Made by a program: the position numbers and the translations under genes | In this document: piece after piece, positions 34,191 to 47,600 of the stretch | Position numbering within the stretch: position 1 is the stretch's first letter | Layout of the letters: each line of letters starts with the position of its first letter | Source of the DNA: Helopsaltes ochotensis | Lineage: Eukaryota > Chordata > Aves > Passeriformes > Locustellidae | DNA length: 64,000 bases | Assembly (NCBI GenBank): GCA_013400155.1 | Contig: VXBM01000216.1 | Span: 621,297-685,296, forward strand | Direction: 5' to 3' | The notes under the pieces: generated by a model | Database searches by the model: none | Seen by the model: the letters and a program-made list of their open reading frames with translations, nothing else | What the model was told of the DNA's origin: nothing

Positions 34191-37100
34191 TAAGAGATGG
34201 CAGCATTTAGACAAGTCTGGTTTGTGCTTCAATCATTGTAACTTTCTGTTCAGCAGTGCTTCAGGTATAAAGTGAATGGAGATTTTATGGACAGTAGCAG
34301 GGCATGCGTTGTGGCGTGACACAGGGGCTTCCCTGTGTTTTTTTGCTATTCTGAGTTTGCTATTCTGTTCTGAGTTTGAGGGTGGCCTTTTCCAAAGGTA
34401 AGCTTATTCCCTTGCAATATGGAGTGTTAGGGTTAATCATGCAGCTTACAAGAGATGTTTCTGGCGTGTGAACCAGGTAGATTAAAACTGCTTCAAATTT
34501 GGATTACTTTTTTTTCTCCAGAGCATCAGTAATTCACACAAAATTGAGTCTCTTTGTTAGTAAAGATTTTCCAGAAATACCAAATGCTGCAATTCCTGCC
34601 TGTGGAGAACTGATTTAAAGTGCAGTGCCTTGAAATCTAGCTTCTCAGATACTTATCTAGAGAGAAAAATGGAGAAACTAAAACACCTGAAATCAGTAGT
34701 CACTTCTGAAAATCTGTTCATAAGCATAAAATGAAAATCCTTCTGTCACTTTAGATGCTTTTTCATGGATTTCCTTCCAGTCCTGTGTTTCTGTGTGTGA
34801 GCGAGGTGTCCAAGGTCTGTGAGATGTGTTGTCTTGTACAAATGCTTCTGATGCGTGCTGGTGCAGTTGGCAATGAACATGTTATCTCAGAAACAAAATT
34901 GGAGTTACAGTAAGAAGACCAGGACTGAATTAAGGTGGGGACAGTATGCCATGCTGAAAAGAGAGAACAGCAAAGGTTCTGTGCATGGATAAATAGAAGG
35001 GTTTTTTTCTGTGAAAAAATAGAAAGCAGGTTTTTAAATGGTAGAGTCCAGATGCAAAACTCCTAAACCCCTTGCAGGGACTTAAAATGGATGCTTTTTG
35101 CTGCAGTGGGAATGAAGAGTCCTTAATTTTTCTTCAATTTCAACAGCATAAAAAAGATTTCATGTTGTCTCCTCCAAGAGTAAGTCATCAGATTAACTAG
35201 AGAGGAACACCAGAGGTTGTCAGTCCCCTTTAGCATCAGCGGTGTTTTCCTCAGCCAGCCTAGTTCTAACCCTTCAGTTCTCGTTTGCAGAACTCGCTGT
35301 GTGCAGGAAATGTCTCTTGGGTTGCTTTGTTTAATAGCAGTTAAGAATAAAGGGCCTCATAAGTGTAGCGTTCAAAACATTTCTGTTCTCAAAAGGCTGG
35401 AGAAAAGATGTTTGAAAAATAAAAAACGCCAAGGGCAGAACCTGTGTGGAAGAGTAGAAAAAAGGCTCAAGCAAGAGGGATGACTATTCTGTTGTGTTCT
35501 CACGGACCTAGCACCCTGTATTTCCTGTGTTGTTGTTTTTACTATTATTGCTGCCACTGCAGTACAGGATGGCTGCAGAGATTATGGCTGCCTGCCTGGT
35601 AGGGGAGTGAGTGTCTCAGTCTTATTTGGAAACTGGGGTAACTCAGCAGCTGTTTGTGTGTGCAGCTGGAGAGAAGGGGGAGCTCTTGGGCCAGGTGTGG
35701 GGAAAGGTCACCTGCCTGTGCATGTCAGACACCTGAGATGGGTTCTACTGTTGGCACGTTGCTGAAAGGCGGCACACTGAGGGCTGAACTGCAGTATCCT
35801 TTGTGTCTACAGTCACTTCCTTGGGCTGCTTAGAAGCGCTGATGTGAAGAAAAATGTGCAAGCAGGGTTGGCTACTTGTGCCCTCTCCATACCTGGAATA
35901 CACGGGTCATAAAGAGAGCCCGTTCTGCAGCTCTGGGAATCCATACTTAGTCATTATTCAAGCTGTCTGTTGGTATAAATGAATGCCACCTCATGGATTT
36001 CAGTGGCATTATCATCCATGAAAGCAAGCAGACGTGGCAGTGTCGGAGAAGGCATGTTACAAAACCAAAGTGTTCCTGTGGAGTTGCATGTAGTTTTGTG
36101 GTGCTGCCTTATTTAGGGAAGACTGATATTTAAGACCTCCCGTGTGTTTTCTAGATGGCTAAATAATTTTTTAAAAAATACCAGAAAAACAAGAAAGGCA
36201 CCATATACTTGATGGACAAGAAAAAGCCTGTACTTAAAATAAAGCCATGTGTAAACTCTGAGTTCTGCTCACTAGAATAATAGTTCATTTATGTTGCAAT
36301 GGCAGATTGTTTCAAGAGTTGATTTCAAAGCAGAGGGGAAGGGAGAGGGCTCTGTCTGCCCATCGGTCTGGGGTGATAGGTGGTGATACAGTTTAGTGGT
36401 TCACAGGACCTGCTTCTCTGACTCCAGTTTTGTGATTTTGTGATACCCTGTTTTAATCAGGCTGTTAATTTGGGCAAGATTTCAAGTTTTCAGCATTATC
36501 ATGAGATCACTGGTAACAGCTGAGCACAGCTGGTGCCTTAAGACCGCTATCGCTATTTGGAATGAACAAATACCTAGTTTGGAAAGCACATGGGTTTAGT
36601 GAGGTATGAGTTGCTTTCATAATATGTAGTGGACTCTTGAAAGGCTTTTTTTATGGCTCTTGGGTTGAGTTTGATGTTATGGCTCTAGCTTTCCTAGCAG
36701 CTGCAGTCTGGAATGCGGAATATTTAAGATCCTGATGGGTTGGTTTGTTTCTCACTTTCTGTTCAGACTCCTTCCCATGGCTGGAGTGGGTGGAAAACCA
36801 TGCCTTTTTGCCTTGCTGGTATTGGCACCTACTCAGACTTCCCCAAAGTTGATGGCAGAGGCTAATGCAAAATGCTGAAATTGTAGAAGTTCTTCGGAGA
36901 TATATGGTACCATCTCATGTCAGAAGGAGTTAAAAATGCAGAAAACTCTTCTTTGAAGAAGAGTGGGCTGAAAGGCCCTCTTGAGCTTCCTTTCAGCTGT
37001 AATTCTTTGAATTTATTAGTCTTATTTGAAGCATTCTTTATCACTAAGGAAGTATTGGAGACTCTTGCTAATTCTGTCTGGAAAGCTTGTTTTGGTCTGC

Positions 37101-38554
37101 AGAAATCTTGCCTGGCATTTTCTAGATGCTTGGTGATGTATGGGAGAGGCTGATTTTTTATCAAGGAAGACTTCAGGACTTGGAATCCAAACCCCAGTTT
37201 CTTCCAGAAGGAATAGAATCATCCCAGTGTGTGATGACCTTGATAATTTTGATGAGAATTCTACATTACAACTGTCTGATCTTGTTAGTGTGGGTTTTTT
37301 TCCCCTGTAAGTTTTAAACCTGATTTAGATGAGATTGAGTAGATAAATTGTGGCAGGTCTATCTACTGCTCAGTTCTGGAAGCTGTAGAGCACTTAGGTG
37401 AGGTGGTGTCCTCAGAGGTGTGAGTAGCTTGTTGAGTCAGGTGGGACTGTTGATGATGAGCCATAGTGTGTCCAGCTGAGAAAAAGACAGCAGTCAGGGA
37501 GCTTTGGGGGGAATGAGGCACTGTGGGTTAGACAAGGAGGATAGAGGCAGAAGGGGATGTATGAAAAACAGCGGTGGCAAAAGACAAAAGCTTATGTATT
37601 GTCTTTGACTGCATAAGGCATTGATGGAGCAATCTCTAATATTTACTGTGTTGTTTCTCCGTGAGTGCTGGGTGTGTGCGGAGGAGCAAATGAACTTAGG
37701 AAAAGGCACACAAATCGTGGTTTTAAACTGCCAACTTGTTCACAAAGCATTTTGGGTTTCTATGCAGGTTAACAGCCTGATGGGGCAGAAAGTATGATTT
37801 GGTGCAGTTCTACTGCTAAAAAAAGGCTGCCCGTTTATGCCACTGGGGCATGATGTTGCGGTTAAAATGCAATTTACTCGTAGCTCCAAAGGGGTTAAAA
37901 CAGTTTGAGGTGAAACACTAGATTTTCAGTCTTGGATTAAATAAAAGCAAAACAAACCAGAGGAGAATATTTGAGCACGTGGATAAGTAGAAATGCTCTT
38001 TTGTTTCCTTTTTTCATGCTTCTTAACGTGTAGAGTAGTATGGAAAAAATGCTAGATTTCTGTGATGTGCTCATGCTCCACATCCCTTAAATCCATCTGT
38101 GGCTGCAGAGCTGTTGTCACACACAGGCTCTGTGTGCTGCGTATTTAGCAAACAGCTACACCTACTTGAAGGCGGCACGAGGCATTTGGGCTGGGATTGC
38201 CAGGCTGCTTGGATGTGCTCGGAGCCCACAGGCAGTGAAATGCATCATTCCAACTTGAGTCACTGCTTTGGCTGTGTGGGCATCAGACTATCCTCCCGTG
38301 GTGGGGGCAGGGGCAGCGCACTCTGTGTCTGACTGGAGGGTTTAATGGGGAAGGGTTAATGAAGTCGCAAGGCAGTGACAGTGAAACTGCAGCGCGGGGA
38401 TCTCGCTGTGCGTGGGGCTGTGCACGGGGATGGATGGAGGCAGATGTAAACTCTGCTTGGAGAAATCAGAGCTCTCCATCTATGCCATGTCCTATTGGAA
38501 TATTTGTCTGGTTCATTCTGGCTTCCCCACCGTGGATGTGTTGTAAGAGTAACT
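34191..38554. other. Unassigned non-coding DNA
   Basis: A small direct duplication lies at 34342-34371 (GCTATTCTGAGTTT followed by GCTATTCTGTTCTGAGTTT). Otherwise it is mixed-composition sequence with open frames of at most 100 codons and no recognised gene or repeat. Confidence 0.5.
34342..34371 (+). repeat. Short imperfect tandem duplication
   Basis: TTTGCTATTCTG occurs twice, 14 bases apart, each followed directly or after a 5-base insertion by TTCTGAG/GAGTTT. It looks like a replication-slippage duplication. Confidence 0.5.
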
Positions 38555-38596
38555 NNNNNNNNNNNNNNNNNNNNNNNNNNNNNNNNNNNNNNNNNN
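38555..38596. other. Assembly gap, 42 N
   Basis: A run of 42 undetermined bases. Open frames that run across it (38359-38625, 38495-38686 and 38513-38797) contain unknown residues and should not be read as genes. Confidence 0.99.
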
Positions 38597-38615
38597 CCAG
38601 AAGGTGGGGTGGTAC

Positions 38616-38682
38616 CTCAGGATAATGGTAGCAGAAGGCGAAGGAGGCAGACAGCTGGCAAGTTCTGCCCCAATATGCTTCT
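38616..38682 (-). other. Weak candidate exon beside the gap (hypothetical)
   Basis: On the minus strand a good acceptor (CATTTTCCTTGCCTCTTTCAG) precedes 67 nt that are open in one frame (KHIGAELASCL, then PPSPSATIIL) and end CCTGAG before GTACCA. The donor is weak at +4 to +6, and the N gap begins 20 bases downstream. It is probably a decoy. Confidence 0.12.
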
Positions 38683-41600
38683 CTGAAAGAGGCAAGGAAA
38701 ATGCAGAAGATGTGATGCCTGAATGGCTCACTTTGCAGGAAAAGGGAAGATTAAAAGTAAAATTAGTTAACATCTTGCTCATTTCAAACCACCACACGCC
38801 ATCTTTTTGCTCCCCCCGCCCTCCCCTCCAGCCATTTCTCTGTGGCTTTATATTCTGAGGGAAGGAGGGAAATCAGGCAATCCTGAGATTTTGCAGAAAT
38901 CTATGTAGCGAGCAGTGCTGCAAAAAGACTGAGCTCTCCTGGTAGCCCTTGTATCATCTCCCTGTCATCTCTATGAGCCTGCGCAGCTGGAGCAGACAAG
39001 CAGCCACAGGCCTCTGCCAGGAGCTTCTGTTCACTGTACTGACACAACAGTACAGGAGTGTGTAAAGGCAGAGGGTGGGGTTGGAGTCTGGGGGCCCAGC
39101 AGCGGTTCAGCCTAGGAGAGGAGTTCCAGAAGCGGGGTGTGGCTCCTAAGGGAATCTGGGACCCTAGAGATGTTGAATGAGAGAGGTGTTGCTGCTGTCT
39201 GCAGCTGCTAAATGGAAGGGTGAGAGAGGACACAGCCAAATGCTCCTGGAGGTGCCCTGTGAGAGGGACAAATGGAGCAGTGGGAAATCCCATCTAGATG
39301 GAAGGGGGAAATTAATTCCCTGGGCGGATGTTGAAGCATTTGAACAGGGGGCTGCAACTTAAATCAACAATACCTTATGCTAAAAGGTTTTTATTTCAAC
39401 AGCTACTGCTGCTTTGGATCATCTGACCAGCACACCCCTTGCTGGCAGGGAGCTCCAGGTGTGTGGTGGGCTGGATATGCCTGTACTGCTGGGAACAGCA
39501 CTCTAGCTCAGGACAGGAGTTCCTTGTGCCTGTTGTGTAGGAAATGGTTCCCAGTGATCTGAGGGTCCGATTTCTTTGTTGTGTGGTCAACTGTGTTTTG
39601 AAGAGGTTTTTGGTCCAGCCGAGCAAAACTCCATGGAATGTCATGGTGGCTGGTTTTATGTAACGCTGTTCAAGCAGAGCCTGGGCCCTCAGTGAAGCAG
39701 ATGGCAGCTTATTGAGCAGCCGTGAGCAGAGGCTGGGTATTCACTAGACCCCTCTAGCAGCAGCACTGCAGGCTTTACTCTGACATCTGACTTTGCCAAG
39801 TAGTCCTGTGAAACTTGTACCAGTGATATAAGACTGGAACAGTGTCTATTTGGCTCTGAGCGGTCACCAGCAGAGTCTGCAAAGCGATGGAAAGGGCTTG
39901 GGAAAATGATCATGTTTAATCCTTCCATCTCTACTAGGAATACTAACTAACCAGCCTTAAATGTGTACAAAATACTTCTGTAGAAACTTAGTGAAAGTTC
40001 AGCTGAATGATTGTGCAATTATTGCAGAAACATGATTTTTAGTATAGTTGATGCAGTCGAGGACAATTCCTTTGGGTAAATGTTGCTGTTGGTAAATGGA
40101 ACAGAAGCAGATAGAAGCCAGTGCAGTCCGCTTTTGAAAATTCCTTTGTTACCAGCACCCCAAATCCCATTGCTGTTTTCAGTACAAACCAACCATGCCA
40201 GCAGCTGGAGCTGGAGGAAAGCACCTTCCAAAAGCTGTTTGGTTGGTTACTGTTCATGGCAGAATTTCTTACACAGACCCCTGAACTATGTGCTCTGGGT
40301 TGCTGTTGCAGATTAGATTCTGTTCCAGCTGGAATGTAATTCTGATCCTGCTTGCTGATTCTCGCACTGGACAGGAGTCCTGTGGGAAAGACAATGAACA
40401 ATGATGTTAATTTTTTTTACTGGTTTTGGGGCCTAGGTCTCTGAGGTGCTTGTCATTCTAGCACTGCCTTTATAGGTGAGGGATGATGGTGCTCCTTTAT
40501 GTCAGCCTGATTTCTGCTGCAGCCCAGGGGTGCTGCTTAGTCAGCACTTCTTGTGCTCATGGCACTAAATACTTCGGGCTGCTAAGCAGAGTTTATACCT
40601 AGCAGCTCTTGTTCTTAAATATTCACCTGCAGCACTAGTCCATTAACAGCTTTCCTCTTTCTTAATCTCTTATTTATAAAACAGGCCCAAATGATTGGTG
40701 GCCCCAGGGAGTACCTGAGATGCTTCTAGTGAGGCTTCTTGTCTATCTTGTCTGAGCAAACAGGACCTAAATTCCCTGGGCTGTGGCATTCTCACTGTCA
40801 GTATTCAAGTATTCCATCCCTGGTTTTCAGACCTTGTGGCTGTTTTGGTGATGACTCAAGTGATGTGTCTCAGGTTACTGTAGGTAGTGGGTTTTTACTG
40901 TGATGTGTACATGACTGTTTCACATCAGGATGAGTAAAAGAAAAGGCTTGTCGCTTGCATGCTACCCGATGTGGTAGAGATGGCTTTGGAGTACCAAGTT
41001 CCTCAGCTGCATGTGTATTTTTTATATATCATATATTTGCCTGTATACTTCTAATGGGGTGGGAAAGAAAGTACGGTAATGATGGGAAGTTATTTAGTGC
41101 TGCATGGAGTTAATTGCTTCTAATCAGTGCTTACATCCATCTGGTTTTATGGGAGACAGCAAGCCTTCATTGGATGTGCTCATTAGCCATCCTGTAAATC
41201 ACAGGGATGCTCTGGCATCTCCCATATTGTGTGCCCATTAGCTGGGTTGTGTTTCCACGTAGCCATGAAAAACGAATGGTATGCCCTGGGATGAGGATGG
41301 ATTTGAGTCTTCACTTAAGGTACGTTGGAACAATCCGCAAGTACAAGTTGTTTCCCGGTTGGCCACTTAAGCCTTGATGAGGGCGTCCCCTGGCTATGTT
41401 GAGTTCTATGAGAGCAAATCAGGTGTCAGGAGCTGCTTTCCCAGCAGATGTGAAAATGGTGCTCAGGGTGGCGTGGTCATGGTATTGATACACAGTGTGA
41501 AAGTTCAGTCACTCCTCCTGGGGGCAACTCTGAGGGGCACCCCATCCTTAAAAAGAAGTTTCAAAAATTCAATGCAAAGGAGCTTCTCCTTTTTGTCAAA

Positions 41601-42387
41601 ATAGGCAAGTTGTGTCAAAGAGTCTATGTTCTTTGCATGTCTTGATAAGAACTCAGTAGTGCTGGTAAGAGGTTTTGGCTCCTCTATTCCAGGACGAAGT
41701 TAAATAGTGAGCTGGAGAACCTGCCTTCTGCAGCTGCAGAGGTGGCCTGTGCCCAGGTGGTATGGAGCCCCGTCAGGCCCTGTATGTGCTGCAGGATGAT
41801 GAATACGTATGGGGTGATGAATGGCATGTGTCTGGGCACCCATTAGCGCTCAGGCACTGCAGGAAGATTAATTGGATCAGGTTATACCGGCATCTTTCAG
41901 GGCTCAACATATTGGACATTTATCTATCCATCTTCCACATCAGCACTGTGTGCTCAAGTCAAGAAACCTACGGGTGAGTTAGAGCTGTGTGCAGATAGAG
42001 GGTGGCGGTGGCTGTCTGCTGCAGCTCCTGCTGCCTGGGCATTGTGAGCTCAATGCAGGCAGAAAAGGAGTCTGCAGGAGTGGTGGTCTTGGATAGAAAC
42101 TCGGCTGCTACGTTCCTGGTAATTGTCAATCTTTTCCCTTATATCTCTCTGCTCCCAGCTCTCTCACCAGGTGACAGCCTTCAGCATGCCACACTGAGAA
42201 CTTGGGGACATGGGAATCTGAGCCTGGATTGTAAATCAGGACAAGAAGGAGGGGAAAAAAATTCCAAAACTTAAGCCAGTGTCTGCTTCTGGAATTTTTT
42301 AAATGTTTTGGTTTTTTGAAGTTTTTCAGAAGCTGCCACCAGGAGAATGAGCAACTTGTTGTAGTTTTTTAAATCATTATTTTTATC
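38683..42387. other. Unassigned non-coding DNA
   Basis: No gene is recognised. Open frames reach 130 codons (minus strand, 38901-39293) and have no known domain. At about 41060-41260 the sequence has TTAATTGC and CTAATCAG motifs and could be regulatory, without firm support. Confidence 0.5.
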
Positions 42388-42399
42388 TTTTTTTTTTTT

Positions 42400-42485
<86 letters not shown>

Positions 42486-42510
42486 CCTTTTTTTTTTTTT
42501 TTTTTTTTTT
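42388..42510 (+). repeat. Very long poly-T tract, about 123 bases
   Basis: T-runs of 12, 82 and 23 bases are separated by CC and by ATCC. The antisense poly-lysine open frames here come only from this tract. No reverse poly(A) signal follows (the flank reads AATCTTTGAAATTG) and no target duplication was seen, so a processed retrocopy is not supported. The true length is uncertain in any assembly. Confidence 0.9.
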
Positions 42511-44499
42511 AATCTTTGAAATTGCATTGGGAACAGTTTTACCGTCCTGTGACTGTAGAAGCCAATGCTTACAGCATGAGTGTACATGGCCTGCATCTCT
42601 TGAGTCTCTACTGAATGGAGACACTGACAGCTCTGCTCATTCCTTCAGCAAGAAGTCTGTGGGTGGAGAATCATGGGATGGGTTGGGATGGGGTGGTCAA
42701 GGTACACTGGAGACAGAAAATGGGACAGCAAAAGGATGCAGTGTCCAACAGCAATATATTTGATATAAAAACTCACAGAGAGAAGAGGATGAGGGTAGGG
42801 TGCAGGGAGCACACTGCCTGGATAATAGTAGGTGAGGAAGCTAATCCAGTCACCAACCAGTGAGGGTTTCCAGGGGAATGGAGAGATTTAGGAAGTAACA
42901 GTTCATTGTATTCTGCATGCCTCATGGGCTTAGCTCTATCTTTATAATTGATTAGCTGCCAAAAACCATGTATGGACAGTTGTGTTTGCTCATGTATCAG
43001 CTCTGATTACTTGGCTGATCTGGGATTGCTTAGAGCCTCAGCAACAGAAGTAATGCAAAAGGCAGGAATCCTAAATCTAGATCTCACCTCATTTGCTGGA
43101 TGTATGGGAAGCCAACAGGTTGGTAGGGCTCTAGGAAATTGCACTGTGAAGTGAAAGTCCATGTAGGGCTAAGGAAGATACTTAGTTTGGTTCCAAGTCA
43201 GGCAGCTTGAAAGAGAGGTGCTTGGGAGAGAAGTGATGGAAACATAGGAAATGGTAGTAACCATTTTGGAAGAAACAGAGCTTCTAGCCTGACTGTGAAG
43301 GTGTAGGGCTTGCAGGCCCATATGACAGCACCATCTAGAGGTTCTCCCCCTGTGCTCTGGATGTGTTCACCTGTCTGTACTCACAGGTACAAGGTTTGCC
43401 TTCCAAGCTTGGCCTAGAAGGATCACATGGCCATAGGGGAAAAACTTGTTCTTGGAGTGAGAATTTTGAGCTGCTGAACACTTTGGAAAATAAACTTCTT
43501 ACATATTTGCCCTTTTAGGAAATGACTGTTGGGAAAGGTCTCTTGTGCCTAATGGAGTTCATGTGTTGGTCCATAATCCAGAGTAGGGCAGGGCAAGATG
43601 GAAAGTTGGGCCATCAAAAGTTCACAAATAATGTCGTGGCTTCTGTATCTGGATTTCTCTAGCCAAGCTCACTCTCGCAGCCAAAAGCATTCAATATTAA
43701 CATCTCTCCTGAGCTGCTGGGTTTAGCAAAGCTCTGGAGTTTCTTTTTTTCCAGTGGTTTTTTTTTCCTGCCTGCCTGTCAGGCAGTCTGGACTCTTGGA
43801 GTGAATTCCTGTGCCTGTGTGTGCAGAGCTGCTAAGAGATGGCTGCCTGCACTGATGTGATGTCCCTGTCCCCTGCTCCTATTACATGCGTTTGCAGTTT
43901 AGTAATTGCGTGTGGATGGCAGAGTCGGTGCCAAGCCCTGCATATCCAAAGTCGTTTGGTGAAGGAGTCCATTATGCTTGTGGCTCACAATGATAAATTC
44001 CCTGTGATGGTGGCAGCTCACAGCAGCCTCCTCTCATAATGGCATTCTGCTCCTCTTGGCAGCCTTCCCTGGGCAGGAGACACTGCCCTGAAATAGCACG
44101 AGCGATGAGAACAGCAATGGCTGCACAACTCGGGAAGACCAAAACATGGAGCAATCAGTAATTCCTTCCTTGGGATTGCTGTGTTTAAGGAAGCTTGCAG
44201 AGGAGATGGCAGCCAGGCATCCAGATGTGCCCAAGGCAAAATGCCATGATGGACTAACCCAAGAGACCCATTCCTGAGCATGAGGGGCTGAATACAGTTC
44301 TCAAAAGTAGATCAAAGGGTCCTATGTGCCCTACTGCAGTAACTTCACAGAAAAACCCTTTGGAACTTGTTTTTAAGATGTAAAGGATGGAGCAGGGGTC
44401 AGCTAGCAGTCTGGGAGGGGGGCACAGGTGACACATCTGAAATAGAAGCAGCTTCTGTTATGTACTCTGTCCAAATCCTTTTGGTTTTCATGTATTGAC
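42511..44499. other. Unassigned non-coding DNA
   Basis: No gene, RNA gene or transposon is recognised. The open frames are at most 87 codons. Confidence 0.5.
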
Positions 44500-44670
44500 C
44501 TTGGGAATAGCACACCAGCCCTTTGATGGATTTGTGCCCCATTGATCCTAATCTAATTAAAGCAGCACTTGCTGCTCAGCATGGGCCAAAGTGCAGTGGG
44601 TCAAGTGTATGTCAGTAATTTAAGGAATTAGTTACTAGGCTAAATGTATAAATGATAATCAAGAAAGCTG
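44500..44670. promoter_or_regulatory. Enhancer-like AT-rich block (hypothetical)
   Basis: It contains the palindromic homeodomain core TAATTA (44554-44559) within CTAATCTAATTAAAG. GTAATTTAAGGAATTAGTTAC and ATGATAATC follow within 100 bases. These clustered homeodomain-type cores suggest a regulatory element, but there is no direct proof. Confidence 0.17.
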
Positions 44671-47600
44671 TCTGTAGTGGAAACAGTTCAGTACAATGGG
44701 TAAAACTCTGTTGGAAGAAGATCCTGATATACCAGTCCTGTTGCCAGAGACATTTGATACATTCTGCAAGGAATTTATATATGAGAAAGAGCTCCCAGGG
44801 AATGACTGGAGGAGGGGTTTATGCATGGACCAAAACAGTCGATGGAGGACTTCTCTTCCTTCCTCTCCTTTCTCAAGAAGTCAGCCCAGTTATCCTAGAT
44901 TCAAGGGTAGAAATCCACTTGAATTTGGGCAAGCAGGTTTTTGTTCACAAATGTGTGGATTTAGAGCTCTGTGAAGCAAATCAAAATGCAACTTTAATAA
45001 TCAGTAAATGGTTGATATTGCTGAACTCATTAGATACCAGTCACTTGTAGGGTGTTAGGCTGTCTGTTTCCTAATTGTTAATGTTAATTGACTGCTTATC
45101 TACTTGTATGGTAGATACATAGTGGTGGGGAGCCCCTGCCATAGACCCTGGCACCCCGCTGTGAAGGACTGGAAAAGGACAGTCCCTCCTGCCTTAACGG
45201 GCTGGTGTGAGGAAAATTAATTCATGGCCTCTGCCAACCTTGAAAAAGGTAGCTTGAGTCAGTGAAGGGAGCAGTGAGTTCCTGTGCTGACCATTTTCTG
45301 CAGGCCTCTTACCTGGGTAAGAGGCACAAGAGAGTTGCAAAATTAAACCCGTTGTCAGCTACTTGGGGTGTTTTTAAAGGCTGTTCTGCACACAGATGCG
45401 TGCAGAGCAGGCACACTTTTTTGCTTTTAGTTTGTTACAAGTGTGGGTATTTCTTTTACTGGGTTATTTGCAAGTCCCTTGCTCCTGTCATTTGCCCTTG
45501 ACTGCGGTATAACCGTAAAACATTTACTGCAAGACCATGAAGAATCCATATGTCCGTGTGATCTGTCAGGCCACCAAGACGCCAGGGCTTGTGGGGTAGC
45601 ATAAGGATATCTGAAGGTGACACATGCTGTCATTTGATGAACAGAGATGCAGAAGGGGATTCTGGCAGCCACTACCTTGGCCTTGACAACTTGTGATGGT
45701 GACCAGGTGGGGTGTGTTATCTTAATAGTCTGGAGCTCTTGTGAATTATTTGCTGATAGATGTAAACAGCTGTTATTCTTGGTAATGGAAAGCAATTAGA
45801 AACATCTGTACTCTTGGCGATGAGTAATGCCTCCCATCTTCACTGCTCCCAAGTGCCAATTGGAAATAACTACATCATCAGGACAGGCTGGCAACCCTCG
45901 CTGCATTACGGCCTGGTTCGTACTGAGCTGTGAAGAACACGAGGTGAAGTACAGTGGACTGAGCCTGTATCTGAGTTTGCTTGGGTTTATTTCCCCTGTC
46001 AGGCTGAGCGGAGGGAAGCCAGGGTGCTCCATAGCTCCCCGTCAGCCTGCAGGTAACTCAGTGTTCAGATGCTTTGGGCTGGCATAGCTTCTGGAGCGGG
46101 AAGTCTGTGATGGCACTTTGTGTCCAGATATCATCTTAGATGGAACTGCAGTGACCCCTGAGGCCTCAGCCAGGCACGTATGTTCATCTCAGGGCTTGCT
46201 GATAGCTGGAATGAGATCCTGGTTTGGAGACTCTTTATAAAGGAAAGACCGGGAGAAGCCCAAGAGTTTGGGACCTAGAAGTTCTGGTAAGGCTTCTCAA
46301 ATATGCTCAGAAGGCCCTGGCAACAAACAACCAAATAACAGTGAAGTGTATTGTGTAGAGAGGCTGTTTTTGGCCCCCAGTACCCTCTGAGGCGTGTTGT
46401 TGAAGAACACATGGGCTGGAGTCTTTCAGGTTGTCTTTATTCCTCCTTGTAAATTACAGAAAACTCATTCTGGCTTCCTGTGCCTTCTGAATCATAGAAT
46501 GACACCCTTGATGTCCCCAGTTGGGACTAGATGGGTTGTATTTCACAAAACAAACAAACAAAAAAATTGGGATAATTTAATATAATATCCTTATCTTTCA
46601 GTTTTTTTAGTGTGTGATTTTTTTTATGCTTGGTTTTCCGGGAGCTCTGGAAAAGATAAGAAATGAAAAAGGCCCCAGAATCTTGATGTACAGAATATTT
46701 CCTTTAATCCTTTGAGAGCAAGATCATCTTTAGGTAGGAAGGGTTGTTAGCAATACTTCTGAAGTATTTGTGAGGAAAATGGACTGACGGAGGTTGATGG
46801 GTTGGTAGTATTTGGTCTGTGATGATTTTTTTCTACTTTTAGTTGACTATTTTTTTGTCTTCGTTATTTAAAAATAAATTAAAGAGGTTACATCAGATAG
46901 CACTTCCCTGTTTGTTAACTGCAAAGGTGTCTTACCTCCTGGCAGTTCCTCTTGTTTTTTTTCAGAGTCAGAGTTAACTTGTTTTCATTGTGCAGGAGTA
47001 CATCATTTTATGGCTTTAAAACAAAGAAATGCTGAATTTTTGGGTTTTAGCATCTCTGTAACATCCTGGTTAATAAATTGCAGGCTGCTCTCAGAATGGG
47101 ATGGATCTGTTTAGTTCCTGAATTGTAGTTTATAAGTGGAGAAGTAGTACTAGATGGACAAAATGGACCATAGAGGCGTACAGCAGGTTTCTTACTGTAT
47201 AAGTTCATTCTCACAGGCTATGTGGGTTAATTCCCCCACTGAATGAAGAAAAGCAGGGAAGTAATTAACACACAAGACAGAAAATACGAACTGTGATTCT
47301 GTACAGAGGGATTTCATGCTTTACTGGCTTCATAAGAAGGCCGTGGTGCCAGAACAATAATTAATATTTTGAAAGAAGACAAAACAGATAAATTATGCAA
47401 GATCAGAGCATTTGTCAGCTTTGCAAGAGGGAGAATTGTACTGAAGCATGTGGAACTTGCAGCATGCAGAAGCAGTGGCTGTGCTTTTATGCTCCCTTGA
47501 TGTGGGATGGATGGCTGCAGGGATGCAGGTATGGTGCTTCCCTGGTGCTGATAGCTAGGCCTGACAGAACAGCTGATTTCCTGCGGCTGCTGCTGACGGG

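Noticed and set aside
38359..38797. Three open frames running across the N gap
   Set aside because: They contain unknown residues from undetermined bases, so openness is not evidence.
42271..42624. Poly-lysine-rich minus-strand open frames
   Set aside because: Produced entirely by the poly-T tract read on the opposite strand.
46485..46530. ATCATAGAATGA and TTGGGACTAGATGG resembling CR1 3'-end motifs
   Set aside because: The motifs are in inconsistent orientation, and the rest of the CR1 tail is absent.
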